Below the pieces are notes generated by a model that was given only the letters and a program-made list of their open reading frames with translations, searched no databases and was not told where the DNA came from. From Bacteroidia bacterium (GTDB taxonomy: Bacteria > Bacteroidota > Bacteroidia > Bacteroidales > Dysgonomonadaceae): DNA of 14,274 nt. How positions within the stretch are numbered: the stretch's first letter is position 1; each line of letters starts with the position of its first letter. The DNA lies in contig BNXH01000042.1 in NCBI GenBank assembly GCA_025999435.1, positions 1 to 14,274 of the forward strand, read 5' to 3'. Below, in pieces: positions 1-6,238 of the stretch. Both the position numbers and the translations under genes were made by a program.

Positions 1-35
1 TGTGGGTCGCCGAGGGACGAAGCGCTAGCTTTTTG

Positions 36-63
36 CTTACTTTTGGGCAATGCCAAAAGTAAG
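36..63. repeat. Perfect 11-bp hairpin in a repeat-like intergenic stretch
   Basis: The arms cttacttttgg (36-46) and ccaaaagtaag (53-63) are exact reverse complements around a 6-base loop. The surrounding bases 1-95 are clearly GC-richer than the rest of the window. They resemble a non-coding repeat that recurs in Bacteroidales intergenic regions and is often mis-called as small ORFs; that resemblance is from memory, not from a search. No convincing reading frame exists here. Its position at the very edge of the window fits an assembly broken at a repeat. Confidence 0.55.
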
Positions 64-218
64 GACAAGCCCGGCAGGGCGCGGCAGTGATGAGCATATG
101 TTGAGAATATAAGCAATCTGTGATTGCACGCAGTAGAAAATAACCGAACGTTTTTACATTACAGGAATAACTGTAACTGCTGATAGGCATTAATAAAGTC
201 AATATATAAAGAAAGTGA
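64..218. other. Gene-free stretch with two small hairpins
   Basis: No coding region is recognisable. Two short inverted repeats are visible: gcaatc/gattgc (113-118 with 122-127, loop tgt) and ttacag/ctgtaa (159-164 with 171-176, loop gaataa). Neither is followed by a T-run, so neither is called a terminator. No tRNA or other RNA gene is evident. Confidence 0.4.
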
Positions 219-396
219 GGGTGTGTCAAAAGTAAAACAATACTATCAAAGTGTTACCCTCTCTGCCATTCTGAGTGCAACGAAGGATCTCATTCCTCCG
301 AACACGAGATGTTTCACTCCGTTCAGGATGACAACCAACGGTCACAGGAGCGTAGCGTATGTAAATAGATAGTAAAAAAATACTTTTGACACACCC
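219..396. mobile_element. MITE-like element with 16-bp terminal inverted repeats
   Basis: The left end gggtgtgtcaaaagta (219-234) and right end tacttttgacacaccc (381-396) are perfect inverted repeats. Pairing resumes further in with tactatc (241-247) against gatagta (368-374). The interior contains a second, long imperfect hairpin: 266-291 pairs with 306-331 at about 22 of 26 positions counting G-U pairs, loop 292-305. There is no coding capacity for a transposase. The flanks show no clear target-site duplication. Short length, perfect ends and no ORF suggest a non-autonomous insertion unit; the end motif looks like that of Bacteroidota IS elements (from memory). It lies just past the purE stop on the purE transcript and could also act as a transcription stop. 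Confidence 0.6.
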
Positions 397-411
397 CTAT
401 TTGCAAATATT

Positions 412-918
412 TTAATTTGTTTTGTATTTATATTTCACTTGAGCCAGTTCCTCATTTGCTTTTTCTATTTTCCCCTTGAGGCTTTCTTTGTAGGCTACCG
501 TTTTTTTATACAATTCCTCGTCTCCCGTGGCAATCATCTGCAAGGCCAGAATAGCAGCATTAAGAGCGCCGTTTATCCCTACAGTTGCAACCGGAATACC
601 CGGGGGCATTTGTACGATAGCCAATAAGGCATCCAGTCCATCGAGCGAAGCATCGACAGGAACACCTATCACAGGAATAGAAGTCATTGAAGAAATCACC
701 CCCGGTAAATGCGCTGCCATGCCTGCCGCGGCTATAATAACCTTTATACCCCTCTGGTGCGCCCCTTTAGCAAAAGCCTCTACCCTTTCAGGTGTGCGAT
801 GAGCCGACAAAGCATTTATTTCGAAAGGAATCTCCATTTCGTCAAAAAACTTTGCGGCCTTTTCCATAACAGGAAGATCGGATGTACTTCCCATTATAAT
901 GCTCACAACCGGGTTCAT
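412..918 (-). CDS. purE: N5-carboxyaminoimidazole ribonucleotide mutase (PurE)
   Basis: Cytosolic enzyme of de novo purine synthesis that converts N5-CAIR to CAIR, the step after PurK. The 168-residue protein is the usual length of class I PurE and covers the whole fold. Visible family motifs are GSTSDLP (residues 10-16) for substrate phosphate binding, SAHRTPER (38-45) with the conserved His40, and AAAGMAAHLPGV (63-74). The Lys/Glu-rich C-terminal helix is normal for the family. The ATG lies 3 nt after the gcvH stop, so this is the last gene of the rpoN-PAP2-gcvH-purE operon. No purK is present in the window. Family assignment is secure. Confidence 0.97.
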   Translation of the reverse strand: MNPVVSIIMGSTSDLPVMEKAAKFFDEMEIPFEINALSAHRTPERVEAFAKGAHQRGIKVIIAAAGMAAHLPGVISSMTSIPVIGVPVDASLDGLDALLAIVQMPPGIPVATVGINGALNAAILALQMIATGDEELYKKTVAYKESLKGKIEKANEELAQVKYKYKTN

Positions 919-921
919 TGT

Positions 922-1302
922 TTATTTCCCTATTAATGATTTGTAATCAGTGGCAGATAGCAGGCTATCTAATTGAGCAATATCACTAACTGCGATTTTT
1001 ATGATCCATCCTTTACCATAAGGATCTTCATTGATTAACTCCGGTTTATCTTCCAACTCAGCGTTTACTTCAAGTACTTCACCTGCTACAGGCATCAGAA
1101 GGTCAGATACGGTTTTCACAGCTTCCACACTACCGAAAACGCCGTCTTTATCAATTGTTTCACCTTCTGTAGTCACGTCTACATAAACGATTTCACCCAA
1201 TTCGCTTTGCGCAAACTCTGTGATACCTACAAGAGCCGTGTCGCCCTCAACTTTGATCCACTCGTGATCTTTAGAATACTTTAAATTTTCAGGAAAGTTC
1301 AT
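922..1302 (-). CDS. gcvH: Glycine cleavage system H protein
   Basis: Lipoyl carrier of the glycine cleavage complex. It shuttles the aminomethyl intermediate from the P protein (GcvP) to the T protein (GcvT) and is reoxidised by the L protein. The 126-residue length is typical. The lipoylated lysine is Lys63 in the [12 protein letters not shown] stretch (57-68), and the N-terminus ([18 protein letters not shown]) is classic for the family. No gcvT or gcvP is nearby. Placement 3 nt before purE is suggestive, since glycine cleavage supplies 5,10-methylene-THF for one-carbon units used in purine synthesis; that link is inference. The upstream gene ends 18 nt before this start, leaving no room for a glycine riboswitch. 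Confidence 0.97.
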   Translation of the reverse strand: MNFPENLKYSKDHEWIKVEGDTALVGITEFAQSELGEIVYVDVTTEGETIDKDGVFGSVEAVKTVSDLLMPVAGEVLEVNAELEDKPELINEDPYGKGWIIKIAVSDIAQLDSLLSATDYKSLIGK

Positions 1303-1320
1303 AGTTATTTATGTTATAAA

Positions 1321-2046
1321 TTATAAGTTTTTCAGAAAAATGACAATTCCCCAATATGCGCCTATCCATACAGTGAAATACGAAACTACAATACCAATCA
1401 GGAATCCTGCATATACCTGAGCAGGTGTATTCCTGTTGAGAGTAAGACGCGACACTCCCAAACTCCCCGCTAAGATAAACAAAATGATGAACAAAACAGA
1501 TAGGTTGAGTCCTTTAATGTTATAACAAATTGACATAATGCTACCGATCAGTCCTCCTATACCCAGCATATAAACGCTAATTTTCCAGAACATTAATACC
1601 AAAGCATATATAATTAATAGCATCATTGGGACTGCTAAAACAGCCAAAAACCAAATAGTAAGTTTCGCCGAAAAGAAATAATAGAAAAGAAGCCCATACG
1701 AAAAAAAGAAAATAGTGAAAGGTAAAAATCGCTCTCCTTTTCTAAATTTATAATCTGTGATCAATTTCGTCACTTTCAATGTATAAATACCACTCACCGG
1801 AATGGCACAAGACAGAAAGAAAGCGGGTGCAATAAATTGAATGAACTGATTACCGTACAAGAACTTGAAATCTGTATATATAAATATAAAAGTAATAACA
1901 TAAACCACCATCAGAAGAGGGGTTAACACAAAAGAAATAATACGGGCAAGTATCGGACCTTTCTTTTCTGATTGTTCATAGCGAAGAGAGGTTGTAGTTA
2001 CCACTTCGTCATCCATTCTCATTTCTCTATCTTTTTCTTCCATCAT
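1321..2046 (-). CDS. Degenerate PAP2-like multi-pass membrane protein
   Basis: A 241-residue integral membrane protein with a charged N-terminal tail (residues 1-30) and about six hydrophobic segments (roughly 33-57, 67-90, 108-127, 130-153, 157-175, 183-240). The C-terminal third resembles the PAP2 phosphatase superfamily: SR at 199-200 followed by TPAQVYAGFLIG matches the third PAP2 motif SRxxxxxHxxxD. However, the histidine position is Asn206, the aspartate position is Gln210, and the middle motif reads KISVYMLGIGG without a histidine. It may therefore lack phosphatase activity. Its ATG overlaps the rpoN stop by 4 nt (ATGA), which suggests translational coupling. Function is unknown; the fold assignment is moderate. 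Confidence 0.75.
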   Translation of the reverse strand: MMEEKDREMRMDDEVVTTTSLRYEQSEKKGPILARIISFVLTPLLMVVYVITFIFIYTDFKFLYGNQFIQFIAPAFFLSCAIPVSGIYTLKVTKLITDYKFRKGERFLPFTIFFFSYGLLFYYFFSAKLTIWFLAVLAVPMMLLIIYALVLMFWKISVYMLGIGGLIGSIMSICYNIKGLNLSVLFIILFILAGSLGVSRLTLNRNTPAQVYAGFLIGIVVSYFTVWIGAYWGIVIFLKNL

Positions 2047-3500
2047 ATTTCTTTTCTTAACCGGGCAACAGGGAAATTCATTTGCTCTCTGTATTTAGCT
2101 ACTGTCCGACGGGCAATTATATAGCCCTTTTCTTTTAATATTTCCGATAGCTTATCGTCTGTCAGCGGCTTCTTCTTATCCTCGTTTTCTATGCACTCTT
2201 TCAATATAGCCTTAACTTCCCTTGATGATATTTCTTCTCCCGTATCGGTTTGCATCGACTCCGAAAAGAAATACTTAAGGGGATAAACGCCAAAATTGGT
2301 CTGTACATATTTGCTGTTACTTACACGCGATATAGTGGAAATATCATAACCCGTACGCTGAGCCACGGCTTTCAATATCATCGGCTTTAACTGAGCCTCT
2401 TCCCCTGTAAGAAAAAAATCATATTGTAAGTTCATAATCGCTTCCATGGTACGTTGCAAAGTATCCTGCCGTTGTTTGATGGCTTCAATAAACCATCGTG
2501 CAGAATCCAGTTTTTGTTTAACGAACAACACCGCATTCTTATTGTCTGTGGACATGCTGTCTTTGTTTTCAACATATCCCTTCAACAAGTTTGAATATTC
2601 ACGGCTTACACGCATATCGGGTATATTCCTGTTGTTCAGACTAAGGAATAATTCTCCATTATATGATTCCACTATAAAGTCGGGGATAATAGTACTTAAC
2701 GTAGCAGACAGAGAATCGCCCCATGTATTTCCCGGTTTGGGATTCAGGGTGGTAATTTCCTGTATTGTATCTTTCAATTCAGACTCATCGATACCCAATT
2801 GCCTGATTATTTTCTCATAATGTCTTTTGGAAAATTCGTCAAAATAATCCGTAATAATCCGAATAGCATTATCTACTTCAGCAGATTTTTCTTTCCTGTT
2901 CAATTGAAGGAGTAAGCATTCCTGCAAATTCCGCGCTCCTACTCCGGCAGGTTCAAACTCTTGAATAACCTTCAGTAATTCTTCCAACTTAGAGACAGGA
3001 ATATCTAAATTCTGCTGAAAAATAAGATCATCGGAAATAGCGGATAAAGAACGATCCAGATAGCCATTCTCCTCGATACTGCCGATAATATATTCAGCCG
3101 TTTTTTTATCTTCTTCTTTAAGTTCACATTCGCCGAGCTGCTCAAGCAAATATTCATGTAAAGATCCCGCTACGGAAAAAGGGATATCGGACGGACGGGT
3201 CGATTGTTGCCCACTATTCCGGATCTGATAGTCGGGAATTTCGTCTTCATTCATATAATCGCCCAAAGCCAGATCTTCCTGAGAGATATTTGCATCATCA
3301 TCAGGGCTGAAATCATCATCGTATTCCGAAACATCATCAGTAGGCTCAAGGCCTTCTTCCAATGCGGGATTATCTTCCAATTCTTGTTTTATACGCTCTT
3401 CAAGCTCAAGCACAGGCAATTCGGTTAACTTAATAACCTGCATTTGCAAAGGTGATAACTTTTGCTGCTGTTTGAGTTGTAACTGCTGTTTCAGAGCCAT
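2043..3500 (-). CDS. rpoN: RNA polymerase sigma-54 factor (RpoN)
   Basis: Alternative sigma factor that directs RNA polymerase to -24/-12 promoters and needs AAA+ activators to open them. The 485-residue protein has all three regions. Region I (1-48) is Gln/Leu-rich with SPLQMQVIKLTELPVLELEE and binds activators and core. Region II (about 50-105) is strongly acidic. Region III holds the core-binding domain (about 110-300), the HTH segment (about 376-412, with ISTISRVSNSKY) and the RpoN box ARRTVAKYRE (463-472), which reads the -24 element. All key parts look intact. It is the first gene of the minus-strand operon, has a good promoter, and is translationally coupled to the next gene. Confidence 0.97.
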   Translation of the reverse strand: MALKQQLQLKQQQKLSPLQMQVIKLTELPVLELEERIKQELEDNPALEEGLEPTDDVSEYDDDFSPDDDANISQEDLALGDYMNEDEIPDYQIRNSGQQSTRPSDIPFSVAGSLHEYLLEQLGECELKEEDKKTAEYIIGSIEENGYLDRSLSAISDDLIFQQNLDIPVSKLEELLKVIQEFEPAGVGARNLQECLLLQLNRKEKSAEVDNAIRIITDYFDEFSKRHYEKIIRQLGIDESELKDTIQEITTLNPKPGNTWGDSLSATLSTIIPDFIVESYNGELFLSLNNRNIPDMRVSREYSNLLKGYVENKDSMSTDNKNAVLFVKQKLDSARWFIEAIKQRQDTLQRTMEAIMNLQYDFFLTGEEAQLKPMILKAVAQRTGYDISTISRVSNSKYVQTNFGVYPLKYFFSESMQTDTGEEISSREVKAILKECIENEDKKKPLTDDKLSEILKEKGYIIARRTVAKYREQMNFPVARLRKEI

Positions 3501-3525
3501 AAATTATGATGCTTTCATGTAAATG

Positions 3526-3554
3526 CAAAGATAAAACAATAATTTATAACCAAA
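3526..3554 (-). promoter_or_regulatory. Bacteroidota-type promoter of the rpoN operon
   Basis: On the minus strand, TTTG (3554-3551) is followed after 17 nt by TATCTTTG (3533-3526). This is a full match to the Bacteroidota primary-sigma promoter (TTTG at -33, TAnnTTTG at -7). Transcription would begin around 3519, giving a leader of about 20 nt before the rpoN ATG at 3500. Confidence 0.75.
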
Positions 3555-3590
3555 GGTTTTCGATACAAGATTAGATAAAACGTTTTTGGG

Positions 3591-3617
3591 TTATTCCGGT
3601 TATTCCGATTATTCCGG
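3591..3617. repeat. Three tandem 9-bp repeats TTATTCCGR
   Basis: The copies are ttattccgg (3591-3599), ttattccga (3600-3608) and ttattccgg (3609-3617), differing only at the last base. They sit in the 232-nt divergent region between rpoN and the GH92 gene, about 28 nt upstream of the GH92 -33 position and about 37 nt behind the rpoN -33 position. This suits an activator or repressor site, but a simple replication-slippage repeat is equally possible. Confidence 0.8.
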
Positions 3618-3644
3618 TTTTTACATTATTAAGTAAGATACGAT

Positions 3645-3674
3645 GGTGAAAAATATCTTTTTATTCTATTTTTG
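3645..3674 (+). promoter_or_regulatory. Promoter of the GH92 gene
   Basis: TATTTTTG (3667-3674) matches the TAnnTTTG -7 consensus. At the proper 18-nt spacing the -33 position reads GGTG (3645-3648), a partial match to TTTG. Predicted transcription start is near 3681, about 52 nt before the ATG at 3733. This makes the upstream in-frame ATG at 3643 untranscribed and therefore not the true start. Confidence 0.6.
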
Positions 3675-3732
3675 TATTCCGTCTATTAAAATATTAAAAT
3701 CAGACAGCAGTAAAAACGCAGAAGAACACATC

Positions 3733-6012
3733 ATGAAGAAATTAAAGTTATTCGTTTTAATCCAACTCTTTGCTTTTTTGTGGACAGGACATCTACAGGC
3801 TCAGGTTGAGTATGTCAATCCATTGGTTGGGACTATGTCCAAACACTCCTTATCTACAGGAAACACCTACCCTGCTATTGCCCGTCCCTGGGGGATGAAT
3901 TTTTGGACGCCTCAAACCGGAAAAATGGGAAATGGCTGGACTTATTCATATGATGCCGATAAGATCAGAGGGTTTAAGCAAACACACCAGCCTAGCCCTT
4001 GGATAAATGATTACGGACAGTTCTCAATTATGCCGGTCACGGGTGAAGCTGTCTTCGATCAAGACAAACGGGCCAGTTGGTTTTCACACAAAACTGAAGT
4101 TGCAAAACCATATTACTATAGCGTTTATTTAGCTGATCATGACGTCGTAACTGAAATGACACCAACAATGCGCGCCGCCTATTTCCGTTTTACTTTCCCT
4201 CAAAATGATAAATCCTACGTAGTAATAGACGCATTCGACAAAGGGTCGTATGTAAAGATTATCCCATCCGAAAATAAAATCATTGGTTACACCACTAAAA
4301 ACAGCGGAGGTGTACCCGAAAATTTCAAAAACTATTTTGTCGTTGTTTTCGATAAACCATTCACTTACAGATCAACCGTCGACAGTCTGAATATTATTGA
4401 AAACAATCTTGAATGTAGTAGTTATCATGCCGGAGCAATTATCGGATTTTCCACCCGAAAAGGGGAAATAGTACACGCACGCGTAGCATCATCCTTTATC
4501 AGCCACGAACAGGCTGAACTAAACCTGGAAGAACTGGACAACCTGACATTCGATCAGGTAAAAGAACAAGGACGGGCAGAATGGAATCAAACATTAGGGA
4601 GAATAAAGATTGAAGACGACAATGTAGACAATATTCGGACATTCTATTCCTGCCTATACCGCTCAGTCCTTTTCCCGCGTTCTTTATACGAAATTAATGC
4701 AAAAAAAGAAGTAGTACACTATAGCCCGTACAATGGGCAGGTACTGCCGGGATATATGTTTACAGATACAGGATTCTGGGATACTTTCCGCAGCCTGTTC
4801 CCTTTACTGAATTTATTATATCCGTCTATGAATACGAAGATGCAGGAAGGATTGGTCAACACGTATAAGGAAAGCGGCTTTTTACCCGAATGGGCCAGCC
4901 CGGGACACCGCAATTGCATGATAGGCAACAATTCGGCATCGGTTGTAGCTGATGCATACATCAAAGGCCTTAGAAACTATGACATAGAAATTTTGTGGGA
5001 AGCCTTAAAACATGGAGCTAATGCCGTTCATCCGACAATAGGATCGACAGGAAGAAAAGGTTATGAATATTACAACAAACTCGGGTATGTTCCATATGAT
5101 GTGGAGATAAACGAAAATGCTGCCCGTACACTCGAGTATGCATACGATGATTGGTGCATTTATCAATTAGGGAAAATGCTAAATAAACCGGAAGAAGAAA
5201 TTGCTGTCTACAAACAAAGAGCAATGAATTATAAAAACTTGTTCGATAAAGAGCACAAACTAATGCGTGGAAAAAATCAAAATGGTGAATTCCAATCCCC
5301 GTTTAATCCGTTGAAATGGGGTGATGCTTTTACCGAAGGAAACAGTTGGCACTATACATGGTCTGTCTTTCACGATCCACAGGGACTGATAGATTTGATG
5401 GGTGGCAAAAAGGAGTTCAACACCATGATGGACTCTGTCTTTAATGTCCCGCCATTGTTCGACGATAGTTATTACGGACAGGTTATTCATGAAATTCGTG
5501 AAATGCAAATCATGAACATGGGCAATTATGCGCATGGCAATCAGCCCATACAACACATGATATATTTATATAATTATTCGGGTGAACCATGGAAAGCCCA
5601 ATATCGTGTACGCGAGGTGATGGACAAACTCTACAATGCCAATCCCGACGGTTATTGCGGAGATGAAGATAATGGACAAACATCGGCTTGGTATGTCTTT
5701 TCCGCAATGGGCTTCTACCCTGTTTGCCCCGGAACAAATGAATATATACTGGGAGCACCTTTATTTAAGAAAATGACTCTAAATCTGGAAAACGGGAAGA
5801 CGATTACAATTTCGGCTGAAAACAACGGTAAAGACAAGCCATACATAGAGAATATGGCAGTGAATAATACTTTATATACAAAGAACTACCTCACTTCCCA
5901 ACAACTACTGAACGGAGCCTCCATTAAATACAAAATGAGCTCATCCCCTAACAAAAAACGGGGAATCGACCAAAGCGATGCGCCTTATTCATTCTCCAAT
6001 GAAAGCAGATAA
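3733..6012 (+). CDS. Secreted GH92 alpha-mannosidase
   Basis: Ca2+-dependent inverting exo-alpha-mannosidase of glycoside hydrolase family 92, predicted to act on mannan or N-glycan mannose in the periplasm or at the surface. The chosen ATG gives 759 residues and a good signal peptide (MKKLKLFVLIQLFAFLWTGH, cleavage near LQA-Q24). An in-frame ATG 90 nt upstream adds a non-signal leader and lies before the promoter. Family motifs in order: YVNPLVGT (27-34), GFWDTFRS (347-354), LPEWASPGHRN (384-394), EGNSWHYTW (535-543), HGNQP (601-605), GDEDNGQ (643-649). Glu535 should be the general acid and Asp644/Asp646 the base pair. Trp90 and His586-Glu587 occupy the positions I recall as alpha-1,2 determinants in BT3990. 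The gene stands alone, with no SusC/SusD pair. Confidence 0.95.
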   Translation: MKKLKLFVLIQLFAFLWTGHLQAQVEYVNPLVGTMSKHSLSTGNTYPAIARPWGMNFWTPQTGKMGNGWTYSYDADKIRGFKQTHQPSPWINDYGQFSIMPVTGEAVFDQDKRASWFSHKTEVAKPYYYSVYLADHDVVTEMTPTMRAAYFRFTFPQNDKSYVVIDAFDKGSYVKIIPSENKIIGYTTKNSGGVPENFKNYFVVVFDKPFTYRSTVDSLNIIENNLECSSYHAGAIIGFSTRKGEIVHARVASSFISHEQAELNLEELDNLTFDQVKEQGRAEWNQTLGRIKIEDDNVDNIRTFYSCLYRSVLFPRSLYEINAKKEVVHYSPYNGQVLPGYMFTDTGFWDTFRSLFPLLNLLYPSMNTKMQEGLVNTYKESGFLPEWASPGHRNCMIGNNSASVVADAYIKGLRNYDIEILWEALKHGANAVHPTIGSTGRKGYEYYNKLGYVPYDVEINENAARTLEYAYDDWCIYQLGKMLNKPEEEIAVYKQRAMNYKNLFDKEHKLMRGKNQNGEFQSPFNPLKWGDAFTEGNSWHYTWSVFHDPQGLIDLMGGKKEFNTMMDSVFNVPPLFDDSYYGQVIHEIREMQIMNMGNYAHGNQPIQHMIYLYNYSGEPWKAQYRVREVMDKLYNANPDGYCGDEDNGQTSAWYVFSAMGFYPVCPGTNEYILGAPLFKKMTLNLENGKTITISAENNGKDKPYIENMAVNNTLYTKNYLTSQQLLNGASIKYKMSSSPNKKRGIDQSDAPYSFSNESR

Positions 6013-6103
6013 AACGACAAATTGCCGGCGAAGAGTAATTAAAAAACGTTTTCGAACTTCGTTCGCGCTGAAATAATTACAAAAAGATTAATCTAAATAT
6101 AAC
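6013..6103. other. Spacer with an imperfect inverted repeat after GH92
   Basis: Between the GH92 stop and its terminator there is a nested imperfect inverted repeat at 6035-6080. Outer arms are gtaatt (6035-6040) and aattac (6075-6080); the inner hairpin is cgaac-ttc-gttcg (6053-6065). No T-run follows, so it is not called a terminator. No gene is seen here. Confidence 0.35.
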
Positions 6104-6105
6104 AA

Positions 6106-6130
6106 AGGTCGTCCGATAGACGACCTCTTT
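6106..6130 (+). terminator. Hairpin terminator after GH92
   Basis: An 8-bp perfect stem, aggtcgtc (6106-6113) with gacgacct (6119-6126), loop cgata, is preceded by AAA and followed by cttt and AT-rich sequence. It lies about 93 nt after the GH92 stop and before the next promoter, so it probably insulates the two transcription units. Confidence 0.7.
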
Positions 6131-6184
6131 AGTATATTATTCCTATATTACTTTAATATAATTGGATTTGTATCGACAATAATA

Positions 6185-6214
6185 ATTGGATAATCCTCAT
6201 TTTTTGTATTTTTG
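6185..6214 (+). promoter_or_regulatory. Promoter of the LysM-barrel-methyltransferase operon
   Basis: ATTG (6185-6188), an 18-nt spacer and TATTTTTG (6207-6214) form a near-consensus Bacteroidota promoter. The expected transcription start is about 6221, some 18 nt before the ATG at 6239. The in-frame TTG at 6212 lies inside the -7 element and cannot be the start codon. Confidence 0.75.
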
Positions 6215-6238
6215 CGTATTATACTTAACTATATTGGC

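Noticed and set aside
439..936. Plus-strand open frames across the purE region
   Set aside because: They are antisense to the strongly conserved purE and their translations show no domain-like composition.
1303..1320. Glycine riboswitch upstream of gcvH
   Set aside because: Only 18 nt of AT-rich spacer separate gcvH from the preceding gene.
3591..3617. CRISPR-like array
   Set aside because: Contiguous 9-bp repeats without spacers and no cas genes in the window.
3501..3732. Sigma-54 (-24/-12) promoter near rpoN or GH92
   Set aside because: No TGGCAC-N5-TTGC-like sequence was found; the TAnnTTTG promoters explain both genes.
4719..5758. Minus-strand open frames inside the GH92 gene
   Set aside because: They lie entirely opposite a long gene with intact family motifs and have no promoter or recognisable motif.
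6212..6238. TTG start 27 nt upstream for the LysM protein
   Set aside because: The TTG is part of the -7 element, so it would precede the transcript; the ATG at 6239 begins a normal signal peptide.
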